From Anabaena cylindrica PCC 7122 (GTDB lineage: Bacteria > Cyanobacteriota > Cyanobacteriia > Cyanobacteriales > Nostocaceae): 64,000 nucleotides of DNA. Below the pieces are notes generated by a model that ran no database searches, was not told the DNA's origin, and saw only the letters and a list, made by a program, of their open reading frames with translations. Made by a program: the position numbers and the translations under genes. Shown here one piece after another: positions 26,525 through 37,000 of this stretch. The number at the start of each line of letters is the position of its first letter. The stretch's first letter is position 1. The stretch spans positions 4,206,001 to 4,270,000 of the forward strand of contig NC_019771.1 in NCBI RefSeq assembly GCF_000317695.1, given 5' to 3'.

Positions 26525-27292
26525 CTATTCAAAAAGGCACAAAAGCAAAGTTTTATCATCATCAGTACGAGAATTTAGCCGTTCCGAATTGAGGAAATCA
26601 ATAATATAATGATCATCATCTTCTGGATTATTTATTTCTCGTAAATATTCTTCAAAAGGTTTAAAAAATGGCGGAAAAGGTTGCCAATCACTCAAGCGAA
26701 TTGCTACTTTTTCTAGTCCATCAGTAGAAGCACAAATAAACTCTTGCTGTCCTGAAATAACCCTCACTTGCATTTCATCTAGTGCATTAGCTGAAGTGAT
26801 AAAAGTCGTTTCGTTGAAAAATTCACCTTTGTTAGGTTCAAACAACAATTCATATTCTGAGTCTTGGGAACGCACTACAATAAATCCGTCCCCAATTTGC
26901 ATAGTTGCAATCCATTCAGAAGACGCAATAAAAACCAAAAGTGTACAAGCTAAATCATTAACAGAGTAAGTTTTTGTGTCTGCTTGATTGTGTAATTTGG
27001 CGATAACTTGATTGACAATTTTAGCAAAAAAATCTTGAGCTTCTGGTTGAGAAAGTGGTTGAGAAAAACCTAACTTATGAGGATATTCATTAATATCGTC
27101 AAAGTACTTAATCACAGTTTCTACTGCTAATTTAGAGCCAATTTGAGAATATTTAGCACTTCCTGCACCATCAGCAACCGCGCCCACAATCACATCATTA
27201 AAAATGCGATAATCTCCATAGTCTTGACAAGGTATTTTTTGCTCTTGATGACTCGTTCCCGTTGCAGAACGAACAATTGCTTTCCAACCCAC
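26525..27292 (-). CDS. PP2C-family Ser/Thr phosphatase of TerY-P triad
   Basis: 255 aa. The PP2C fold is indicated by MGWKAIVRSATGTSHQEQKIPCQD, the metal-binding VGAVADGAGSAKYSQIGSKLAV, MQIGDGFIVV, ICASTDGLEK and the terminal DDDKTLLLCLF. These small PP2C proteins that begin W-x-x-x-x-x-S-x-x-G-x-x-H occur with TerY-type vWA proteins and a kinase. It would reverse phosphorylation by the kinase encoded downstream. It lies 20 bases after the vWA gene and about 190 bases before the kinase gene; all three are on one strand. Confidence 0.9.
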   Translation of the reverse strand: MGWKAIVRSATGTSHQEQKIPCQDYGDYRIFNDVIVGAVADGAGSAKYSQIGSKLAVETVIKYFDDINEYPHKLGFSQPLSQPEAQDFFAKIVNQVIAKLHNQADTKTYSVNDLACTLLVFIASSEWIATMQIGDGFIVVRSQDSEYELLFEPNKGEFFNETTFITSANALDEMQVRVISGQQEFICASTDGLEKVAIRLSDWQPFPPFFKPFEEYLREINNPEDDDHYIIDFLNSERLNSRTDDDKTLLLCLFE

Positions 27293-27312
27293 AATAAATA
27301 AATCCTCTCAAT

Positions 27313-27969
27313 CTAGCTGGTAATTTGACCCCATCCAACCGGCGGTAATGCAACAGCTTCCCCTACTTTGCCACTAGAAACCCGTTTCATGGAAGTGGAA
27401 AGCCAAACAAATAAAGAGCGAAAATCTAAGCCATTTAGCATCACTGGAGGACGTTCAGGAGGTGCAATTTCTCTGAGTTTATTCATATCCGCACCCTGGA
27501 CACCAACAGTAAAAAACAACATTCGGCGTTGTTCTTCTGCTTCTCTCACTCTTTGCGCTGCACTTTGCCAATAATCTGTAGGCGCACCATCAGTAATTAA
27601 AAATATCCAAGGACGATAATAGAGTATGCCGTTATTTTTATAAGTCTGTTTGCGAGTTTCCAACAAATCCAAAGCGTATTCTATTGCTTCACCTATTGGT
27701 GTACCACCCTCTGCTTCTAGCTTGGGGGTTGTAAAATTATCAATAGTCACAAAATCTTGCATCATTCGCACAGGGGCAAAAGTGACAATAGCAACTTCTA
27801 CGCTGAGGGAAGCTTGAGCATCTTTTAAAACATCTTCTTTAAAAGCTGCCAAACCTCGATTTAACTCCTGAATAGGTAGCCCTGACATTGAACCAGAAGT
27901 ATCAAGTAGAAGAATTACAGGACAACGATTTTCTGGGTTTTCCACAAATTCAGGTAGTCCTATTGGCAT
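27313..27969 (-). CDS. TerY-like von Willebrand factor A protein
   Basis: 218 aa, a stand-alone vWA domain. The MIDAS motif is intact: LLLDTSGSMSG (Asp-x-Ser-x-Ser), the later Thr in GGTPIGEAI and the Asp in LITDGAPTDYW. TerY-like proteins bind metal ions and act with a PP2C phosphatase and a kinase in stress-linked phosphorylation systems. It is the first gene of the triad, with the phosphatase 20 bases downstream. No tellurium-resistance TerD/TerC genes are visible in the window. Confidence 0.9.
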   Translation of the reverse strand: MPIGLPEFVENPENRCPVILLLDTSGSMSGLPIQELNRGLAAFKEDVLKDAQASLSVEVAIVTFAPVRMMQDFVTIDNFTTPKLEAEGGTPIGEAIEYALDLLETRKQTYKNNGILYYRPWIFLITDGAPTDYWQSAAQRVREAEEQRRMLFFTVGVQGADMNKLREIAPPERPPVMLNGLDFRSLFVWLSTSMKRVSSGKVGEAVALPPVGWGQITS

Positions 27970-28538
27970 TTTTGATGCTCCTGGTTAATCAAAATGGGAC
28001 TCAAAATATATAATTTAGATTCTATTTGTCACTACATATTTTAACACGAGTGTTGGTACGTGATCAATACCCATAAAGAACTTCCAAATAAAAAAATGTA
28101 CAAAAATTTCTTGTGGTGCGGGCCGAAAAGCCCGCAAATTATCAAGGATGGGCATCCTGCCCATCCCACAAGATTGAATAATTTATTTTCTGGTGTTCCC
28201 TAACAGCTTGATAAAAAGGGTTTAACTATTAGCGCAATTTGATCAGATTTCTATCTCTAGGAAAGGCTGTGAGGATTTTCAATTTATTGTAAGTCATAAG
28301 CCTTATATAGAAAGGGTTTGAGCCTACAAAAAAGATTTAGTCTAAACTCCTCTAAGTAAGTTGGGTCGCAGAAAGAGGTAACCCAAAGAGTAATCTTTGG
28401 AATCTTCACCTTAAACGAAGCAAGAAGGTGGGGAGGGTGTCAATACTTGTATTTCAAAGATCAAATACTAGTCTTATCGTATTGGAAACTGTCCACAAAC
28501 TAAAATAATTTCGGATTGAATTTTGCATTTTTAAGCAC
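27970..28538. other. Non-coding stretch holding repeats and an IS605-type end
   Basis: No gene is supported. Near 28,115-28,170 two hairpin repeats occur: GCGGGCCGAAAAGCCCGC and GGATGGGCATCCTGCCCATCC. From about 28,340 the sequence looks like a transposon right end (listed separately). The promoter of the vWA gene must lie near 27,975-28,080. Confidence 0.6.
28340..28450 (+). mobile_element. Remnant right end of an IS200/IS605-type element
   Basis: TTGGGTCGCAGAAAGAGGTAACCCAA forms one hairpin. It is followed by a second (CACCTT...AAGGTG) and by GGGGAGGGTGTCAA, the layout seen at the 3' ends of cyanobacterial IS605/TnpB elements, where the omega RNA scaffold is encoded. No tnpB frame is attached. 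Identification rests on the hairpin pattern and the terminal motif, not on alignment. Confidence 0.4.
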
Positions 28539-30704
28539 CTATGCCTGCACTTTTTCATAGCTATCAAGAACCTCTGTTTCTGTTTCCTGAATGTAATACT
28601 GGTCAGGATCAAAAGCTCCATGAGTTGCGATCGCCATAGCCTGGAGCAATGCCTTTGCTTTCAGCATTGTTTCCTGAAACTCCATTTCCGGATCAGAAAG
28701 CGCTACAATGCCTCCGCCAACGCCTATCGAGGTTTGTTCTGTCGTCAGCACAGCAGTCCGAATGACAATATTCAAATCGGCCGAACCATTCAATCCTAAG
28801 AAGCCGATCGCTCCTGAATATACTCCCCGTGCTTCTTGCTCTAAGCGATCAATAATTTCCAGGGTTCTGATCTTGGGTGCGCCTGTCATCGAACCACCAG
28901 GGAAAGCATGACGAATGCAGTCTGTGGCATTCATCCCGGCGCGTAATTGACCGCGAATGGTAGTTACCAGTTGATGCACGGTGGCATAGGTTTCCACATC
29001 CATCAATTTGGGAACATGGACTGTACCAACTGCACAAACCCGTCCCAAATCATTACGGAGCAAATCCACAATCATCAGATTTTCCGCCCGGTCTTTTTCG
29101 CTGTTCCGCAATTGTTCGCGCAGGATAAAATCTTCTTCGGGTGTTTTTCCGCGTGGTAGAGTCCCTTTGATGGGCTTTGTTTCCACCCAACCTTGGCGAT
29201 CAATGCGTAGAAATCGCTCTGGAGATGAACAGGCGATCCCTACATCGCCAAAACGCAAAAATGCCGAGTATGGAGCCGGATTGATGCGGCGTAATGAACG
29301 ATAAAACACCAGAGGATCAGGTGTCGTGTCTGTGTGAATATGGTTTGTCAAACAAACTTGATAAGTTTCTCCTTCATGAATTTCTTGCAAACAATTATTA
29401 ATATCACGGAGGTAAGTCTGATGAGATCGGCTTAGTCGAAAAATTACAGGTGTCTCGTTCTTCAGAGGCACAATTGGCAACAGGGGAGGAAGGTGATCAA
29501 TTTGGTGTCTGATCGATTCAAACCAAGTTTCTGCTAATTCGTATTGTCCTTGTTGAATTAAACAGAGTAGATAAAGGGTTTGTTCCTGGTGATCGATCGC
29601 AATCAGGCGATCGGCTAACAGAAACATGGCATCGGGTAAGATAGAGGCGTACTTTAACTGAGATCCAGACTCTGCCTTGAGTTCATAGCCAAAATAACCC
29701 ACAAACCCGCAGTTAAAATCGAAGGGTAAATCATCAGATGAACAGTGTCGCAGTTCAATTTCCCTTTGGAGATACTCGAAAATTCCCTCTGTCCTACGGC
29801 TGATGGCATCAGATTTTGTAACTGTGAGTTCCTGGGTTAGCGTTTGATAACGAATCAACAGACTGTTTTCGCCACTGCTATCTCCCATGAAGGAAAAGCG
29901 AGAAAGACCGGGTTCAACACGACTGCTATCTAGCCAAAAAGCATTTGGTGATTTGCCAAATAAATGTACAAACATCTGCTCGGTATCAGGACACAGATTC
30001 AACTTGTGCGTACAAAGTTCAAATTTCTGCTGCTGTTTTTGGTCAGAAGAATTTGAAGGCGTGGGAGCAGTCCCGTTGTTTCCTGTCCAATAGTGTTTTT
30101 TCGGGCTGTTTTCTTGCTCTTGGGCAAATTGTCGGGTAATTTGTTTAAAATTCTCAAATAAGGTGTGTCCATACTCAGTACAGATTGACTCTGGATGAAA
30201 CTGCACACCCCACAGTGGTAAAGAGCGATGGCGCATTCCCATGATCAGGTTGTCATCTGTCCACGCCACTTTTTCTAAACAGTCCGGTAGATGATCTGCA
30301 ACCAGCAAGGAATGGTAGCGCACAACGGAGAAGGGAGAAGGAATTCCCGCAAATAATAAATCAGTTCCATTGTGATAAACTTCACTCAGCCGACCATGCC
30401 GCACTTCAGGGGCATGAATAATCTTTCCTCCGAACACATCACCAAGCCCTTGATGTCCAAGACAAACGCCTAGAAGTGGGACTTGGGCATTTTGAATAGC
30501 TTGACGACAAATGCCAAAATCTTTGAAATTCTCAGGACGACCAGGCCCTGGTGAAATCACAATATTGTCAAATTCCCACTGTTGCACTTCTTCCCATGCA
30601 AACTTATTTGTAATTACGGTGGGATATTCTCCATTGACTTCGGCAATTAATTGGTAAAGGTTAAAAGTATAAGAATCATAGTTATCAATAATTAAAGTTT
30701 TCAC
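28539..30704 (-). CDS. Fused PabA-PabB aminodeoxychorismate synthase
   Basis: 721 aa from a GTG at 30704 that follows GAGGATAGCAAC, a good ribosome binding site, and gives the normal PabA start (KTLIIDNYDSYTFN). The frame remains open to an ATG at 30791, but that lies inside a transposon end. Residues 1-190 are a glutamine amidotransferase with the Cys of GVCLGHQ and His-Glu of QFHPES. Residues about 235-705 are the chorismate-binding domain, with PIKGTLPRG, the lysine form typical of 4-amino-4-deoxychorismate synthases (anthranilate synthases have PIAGT), then KDRAENLMIVDLLRND and GSMTGAPK. Fused PabAB enzymes are typical of antibiotic pathways such as chloramphenicol and pristinamycin. Its place beside the NRPS genes argues for a biosynthetic role, not folate. 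Confidence 0.85.
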   Translation of the reverse strand: MKTLIIDNYDSYTFNLYQLIAEVNGEYPTVITNKFAWEEVQQWEFDNIVISPGPGRPENFKDFGICRQAIQNAQVPLLGVCLGHQGLGDVFGGKIIHAPEVRHGRLSEVYHNGTDLLFAGIPSPFSVVRYHSLLVADHLPDCLEKVAWTDDNLIMGMRHRSLPLWGVQFHPESICTEYGHTLFENFKQITRQFAQEQENSPKKHYWTGNNGTAPTPSNSSDQKQQQKFELCTHKLNLCPDTEQMFVHLFGKSPNAFWLDSSRVEPGLSRFSFMGDSSGENSLLIRYQTLTQELTVTKSDAISRRTEGIFEYLQREIELRHCSSDDLPFDFNCGFVGYFGYELKAESGSQLKYASILPDAMFLLADRLIAIDHQEQTLYLLCLIQQGQYELAETWFESIRHQIDHLPPLLPIVPLKNETPVIFRLSRSHQTYLRDINNCLQEIHEGETYQVCLTNHIHTDTTPDPLVFYRSLRRINPAPYSAFLRFGDVGIACSSPERFLRIDRQGWVETKPIKGTLPRGKTPEEDFILREQLRNSEKDRAENLMIVDLLRNDLGRVCAVGTVHVPKLMDVETYATVHQLVTTIRGQLRAGMNATDCIRHAFPGGSMTGAPKIRTLEIIDRLEQEARGVYSGAIGFLGLNGSADLNIVIRTAVLTTEQTSIGVGGGIVALSDPEMEFQETMLKAKALLQAMAIATHGAFDPDQYYIQETETEVLDSYEKVQA

Positions 30705-30782
30705 GTTGCTATCCTCACAATTTAAGTTCTCAACGATCTCATTAAGTCCAGTGGCTGATAGGTCGTTCATAATTGTTAGTAG

Positions 30783-31006
30783 GGTGGGCATTGCCAGGGG
30801 AAACGCATCTTATCAATAAAGGACTATTGAATCTCAATAACGACCTATAAATTCGCATTAATGCCTCCTTATTGACAATACTTTAATCAATTACCATGAC
30901 TCTAAAAAATCAATCAAACGATAAATTAAGATTTCTTCGTTAATACATCAAAATTGTATTTTGTCAAGATAATTTAGATGCGTTTCCCCTGTGGGCATTG
31001 CCCACC
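30783..31006. mobile_element. Small non-autonomous element (MITE-like)
   Basis: About 220 bases bounded by inverted ends: AGGGGAAACGCATCT (30796-30810) and AGATGCGTTTCCCCT (30976-30990) are perfect 15-base complements. Each is flanked outside by GGTGGGCA(A/T)TGCC-type sequence (left 30783-30795, right 30991-31006). The interior is A/T-rich without a frame. A related solo end is at 23,560-23,593. It separates the NRPS gene from the PabAB gene and reaches into the region just upstream of the latter. Confidence 0.6.
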
Positions 31007-31066
31007 AGATCGAGGTTTTGGTAAACATTGCCTACTCTACAGATACTAATAGGTTCTCCATAATCC

Positions 31067-34000
31067 TCATCTATTAACTGTATTTTTTAAGATTTCAATG
31101 TAATTCTGAAGCATTGAGCGAATATCTTGGCAACTAAAATATATGCGATCATATTCTACACGTATGCTGACATTTCCTGAGAATGATTCCATTGCAACAC
31201 CATAATTTAAAGGGAAGTTAAACTTGTCATGAAACCTTCTCCTGTTTATCTCTAAGCCAGTATGCTCAGAAACATCTTTAGCATTATGAAAATGTACAAA
31301 ATTAAACGTAGCGAAAAATAACTCTGCCCTAGAAATAGGTTTTAATTGTTGGTCTGAAAAAATTTGTAAAAGTGGATATCTAACATAAGGTTCGATATCA
31401 ATTAGGGATTGCTGTACATTTTTAATTTGTGCGCCTTTATCTTCTGTAATTATTTGGCAAAACGGAACAATATTCCAGAATAAACCCAAAGCTCCAAAGG
31501 GATCAGATAATCTTTCTGTTCTACCATTGGATATAACTCCTACAGAAACCGTTTTTTCTTTGATAAAAGTACCAATGAGGTCAAGGTAGGTACTCAAGAA
31601 AATTGCTTTTGGTGAAACTTTCAATTTTCGAGAGTATTCACGTAAATCGGCAATTATTTCTGAGCCAAAATTGTATTCTTCAGCAGTATATTCTACTTGT
31701 TTGCCTGAATTAATTAACGGCTGTAATGGTTTATATGTATAATCTCTCAAGTGAAGCCTCCAGAAATTAGATGCGTCTGGTGAGCCAATTATCTCTTTTT
31801 CCAAAGTAACAAATTCCTGGTAGACATTGGCGGCTGTAGATACTGTAATTTCTTCACCTTTTTTGATAGCAGAATATAAGTCATACAGTTGGTTAAGAAA
31901 TTCGATACTACTCCAGCCATCTGTAATTGCATGATGTATGGACATGAAGAATTCAAATCTATTCTCGGCCTTACGAAAAATCCAGAGTCTAAAAAGTGGT
32001 TCATGGGGATTTTCAACATTGAATAAATTTTGTCTATCTTGCTTTACAACCTCATCAATGTAATTTTCCTGTGCATCCGATTCGATGTTGCTAATGTCTT
32101 TTTCATTGATGGAAAATATCAGATTTTTTTTAACCACCTGACAAACTGGTTTGCCGTTATGAAAAATAAACGCCGTCCTCAAAGTCGGATGTTTTTGTAC
32201 CAGAATTTCTAGAGCTTTCTTAAAGGCATTTAAAGAAAGATGATCATCGTATATATCGAATGATTCCTGTCCGTGGTAAACCCCCATTTTTTGATGGTCA
32301 TTGGCGTAATGATACAACATAAATTCTTGCATTTTGGCAAGAGGATACGCCAATTCAGTATCTTCAGGCAGTAAATCAGAGATATTCTCAGTCAGTTCTA
32401 ATAAATGTAAGGGCGCAGAAAGATTATTTTCCTGATGGTGAATGGTCTGATTTGCAGATATATCAGCAGATAAACAATGGGCAATTAGCGATTGCAATCT
32501 TTCCACAAAATCTTGAGCGAGATTTTCAATTGTGGCGCGTTGGTGGAAATTCTCGCTATAAGTCCAGTCTAGCTGTAACTGTCCTTCTACGACGAGTCCG
32601 TTAATATCTAGCAAGCGATCGCAACTTTCGCTCTGGCTATGTTCTGCCCCCACTGATTCAGAGGCTGGTTTGTAAAAGGAATTTTCTTGCGTTCCCCAAT
32701 CAAATTGTCCCAAATAGTTAAAACTTATTTCTGGTTGTGGTGTTGCAGAAAGTTGAGAGGTAATATCTGCATCCCCACTCAAATAGCGCAGCACACCGTA
32801 ACCAATTCCTCGGTTAGGAACAGCACGGAGTTGTTCTTTGATAGACTTAATTACATCTGCTAGATTATCTGTTGCTTTTAACTCTAAAAGTACAGGGAAA
32901 ATCGCCGTAAACCAACCGACTGTCCGCGATAAATCTACATCGTCAAAAATATCTTCCCGTCCATGACCTTCAAGGTCGAGCAACACAGAGCTACTACCAG
33001 TCCATTTACTTAAGGTCTGCACCAAAGCAGTCAGCAAGATATCATTGATCTGAGTTTTATAAGCTTTGGGAACTTCCTGCAACAGAGCGCGGGTTTCGCT
33101 CGGTGAAAGTGATACCGATACTATGCGGGTAGATGCTACGGTGTTAGCACCTAAGGCATGATCTACTGGTATCCGGGTAATTTGTGTACGTGAAATGCCT
33201 TGCCAATAAGTTAGTTCTTGCTTTGCAGTATCTGATTGCGCGTAAGCATTCAGTTTTTCAGCCCAGTATTTAAAAGATGTCGTCTTGGAACGAAGCTGAA
33301 TCTTTTCGCCGCGACTGATTTGTTGGTAGGCTGTTTGCAAATCTTCTAACAAAATCCGCCAGGAAACGCCGTCTACTGCTAGGTGGTGGATGATGATTAG
33401 TAATCGGCTGGCTTTGTCAGTACCAAGAGCAAAAAACACTACTCGCACTATTGCACCAGCAGCAAGATTCAAGCTGGTTTGTAGGGAAGCAGCAGTAGCT
33501 TCTATGGTTTCTTTTTGTTCTGCCTCTGATATTCCCGATAAATCTACATGAGAAAAAGAAATAGTATCATCAGGGGTAGCGTTAATCTGTTGCCAATCTG
33601 AATTAGACTGCACAAAACGTAAGCGCAGCGCATCATGATGTAACAATAATTGTTGCACAACTAGCGACAACAGAGCCGGATCAAGTGTTTGCGGTACTTC
33701 CAGGAGAAATGACTGATTGAAATGGTGAGGTTCTAGGAAATTTTGGGCAAAAAACCAGTTTTGGATGGGTGTTAGAGGTAATAACCCAGTTACCAGCCCT
33801 TGTTCTGCCCTCACTATTCGAGTAACATTATTCACTGCTGCTAATTCAGCGATCGTCTGGTGTTGAAATATCTGCTTTGCAGTCAGTTGCAGTCCGGCCT
33901 GTTTGGCTTTAAAAATAATCTGAATGCTAAGAATGGAATCCCCACCTAGTTCAAAGAAGTTGTCATGGATGCCAACTTGCTCAAGGTGCAGAACCTCACG

Positions 34001-37000
34001 CCAGATTTTGGCTAGTATTTCTTCAGACTCAGTGTTAGGTGCTACTAGATCCGTTTCTAGTTCATGACGTGCTGTATCAGGCTTAGGTAGATTGCGGCGA
34101 TCAAGCTTGCCATTAGGGGTAAGGGGTAGAGCATCCAAAACCACAAAAGCAGAAGGGATCATGTAATCTGGCAACTTCTGTTTGACAAAAGAGCGCAATT
34201 GACCTTTAATTTCCGACTTGCTGCGAGTCACAACATAAGCAACCAAGCGTTTAGAACCAGGAATATCATCAGAATCAATAACTACAGCTTCTAATACTTG
34301 CGGGTGTGTAACCAATACAGTTTCAATTTCCCCCAATTCAATGCGAAAACCCCGAATCTTCACTTGATTATCAATTCGACCGATAAACTCGATGTTCCCG
34401 TCGGGTAAATAACGCACCAAATCCCCTGTTTTATACAGACGTTCGGATTGATTAAAAGGGTTGGGAATAAATTTCTGTGCTGTTAAATCTGGACGGTGGA
34501 GATAACCCCTAGCTAAACCCACACCGCCAATATGTAATTCTCCTGGTACACCGATGGGGACTGGTTGCAGGTAACTATCGAGGATGTAGATTTGCACATT
34601 ATCAAAAGCTTTACCAATTAGTTGCCGTGTTTGTGTATCTTCTACTACTAACTGCGATAAGTCATATACAGTTGACAATACGGTTGCTTCTGTTGGTCCG
34701 TAGCCGTTCATCAACATCGGTGGTGATTTTAAATTATGGACAAGCGATCGCTTGTCCATACACTTTTGCCACAGTTTCAACTTTTCTGGTAGCCATTTTT
34801 CTCCCCCAGTCGATATCAGTCGGACTGAGGTTGGTAGGGTATCATTGGTTGTGGCTAATTCTGACGTTAACTGATGCCAATAGGCTGTTCCTACCATTAA
34901 TACTGTCAGATTCCACTCCCAGCACTTCTCCACAAATGTGGAAATAGAACCCAACATTTCGGCAGTTCTTAGCACTAGGGTTGCACCACTGAGCAAACAG
35001 GGATAGATTTCTTCGGCTGCGGCATCAAAACTGATGGATGCTGCTTGTAGGATGCGGTCTGTGTTGCTGATTTTATATTTATCTGCTACCGATAGGGTGA
35101 AATTCACTAATGACCGATGTTCTATCATCACCCCTTTCGGTTTTCCTGTAGACCCTGATGTATAAATTACATAAGCTAAGTTATGCGGTTTGACCTCAGT
35201 TTCTGGGTTTTTCTGACTTTGTTTGCTGATTAATTCCCAGTCGCTATCTAAGCAGATTACCTTTGTTCCAGTAGACGGCAATGAGTCTATTAACTGCTGT
35301 TGAGTTAGCAATATTTGGGCTTGAGAATCATCCAACATATAAGCTAGGCGCTCTCTGGGATAAGCTGGGTCTAATGGCACATATCCACTACCTGCTTTGA
35401 GGATTGCTAATAATCCGATCACCATTAAGGGTGTACGCTCTACACATATCCCTACTAACACGTCTGCATTTACACCCAGATTTATCAAGTGGTGTGCCAG
35501 TTGGTTTGCACGTTGATTTAATTCTTGGTAGGTTAATTTTTCCCCTGCCAACTCCACCGCTACTGCATCAGGATTTCGCTTTACTTGCGACTCAAATAAT
35601 TGGTGAATACACTTATCTAATGGATAATCTTTTTTAGTATTATTCCACTCTATTAACAATTGATGTTGCTCAATTTCTGTTAGCAGTGGTAATTGGGAAA
35701 TGGGCTGCTCTGGATTGGTTACAATTGCTGTCAGTAAAGTCTGGAAATTTCCTGCCATGCGAGCGATCGTTGCATCATCAAACAGGTCGCTATTGTATTC
35801 CCATTCGGCTATTAATCCAGAAGAGGTATTCTCAATTGATAGCGCCAAATCGAACTTTGCCGTTCCCGTTTCTACAGGAAAAGAACTGACATTAATCTCA
35901 GGCAAATCCAAAGATGGTATGGGTACATTCTGGAGATCGAACATCACCTGAAACAGAGGCAAATGGCTCAAGGAACGCTTAATTTGCAAGGCATCTACCA
36001 ATTTTTCAAAGGGCAGGTCTTGATGAGTATAAGCTTGCAGTGATACTTCCCGCACCCTAATCAGCAACTGCTCAAAACTGGGGTCGCCTGACAAATCAGT
36101 CCGCAGCACTAAAGTATTGACAAAAAGACCAATTATCCCTTCTATTTCTGAACGATTGCGGCCAGCAATGGGTGTACCTACTACGATGTCCTTTTCACCT
36201 GTATAGCGATAAAGCAAGGTAACAAAGACCGCAAAAAACGCCATGAACGGGGTGACTCCCGCACGCTTGCTAAGTGAGTCCATAGCATCACCTTGCGATC
36301 GCAAAAGTGTAAATTGTTGATGTTTTCCCCGATTTGTTTGAATAGCTGGTCTTGGTCTATCGGTGGGAAGTTCTAGTAAGGTGGGAGCGCCTTCAAGTTG
36401 TTGCTGCCAATAGGATAGCTGCTCTGCAAGTCCTTCCTGTTCTAACCACTGTCGTTGCCACACAGCAAAGTCGGCATACTGTACAGGTAATTCAGGCAAA
36501 ATTGCAGGTTTATTAGTCCAGAATGCCGTGTAGAGTGTTGCTAACTCTTGGACGAATACGCCTACTGACCAACCATCAAAAATAATGTGGTGCGCTGTTA
36601 GCACAAAGACGTACTCTGTTAAGCCAAGCTGTAAGAGCGTCGCACGAACTAAAGCTTCTTGTTCTAGATCAAAAGGTCGCACTGCTTCATCTGTAACCAA
36701 TCGCTGCATCTCCACTTCTCGCTCCTCTGGAGACAGATGCCGCAAGTTCGCGATTTCCAGTGGCAAAGAAAGAGTTGCAGCAATAATCTGAACGGGTTGA
36801 TTCTCTTGGGTGACGAAGTTTGTGCGTAATGCTTCATGACGGCAGATAATTTCGTTTAAGCTCGATTGCAACGCATCTATACTGAGTTGACCGCTAAAAC
36901 GCCAGACAATGTGGATGTTGTAAAATCCACTATTGGGTTGCAATTTGTCCAGAAACCACAGTCTTGCTTGTGCAAAGGAGAGTGGAAGGTTTTCTGTCCT

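Noticed and set aside
28539..30704. Anthranilate synthase for tryptophan
   Set aside because: The active-site motif is PIKGT (aminodeoxychorismate synthase type), and the domain order is amidotransferase first, unlike fused TrpE-TrpG.
34627..34947. 106-codon plus-strand frame, repeated identically at 38070-38390
   Set aside because: Both are antisense to the duplicated adenylation domains; their identity reflects the duplication, not a gene.
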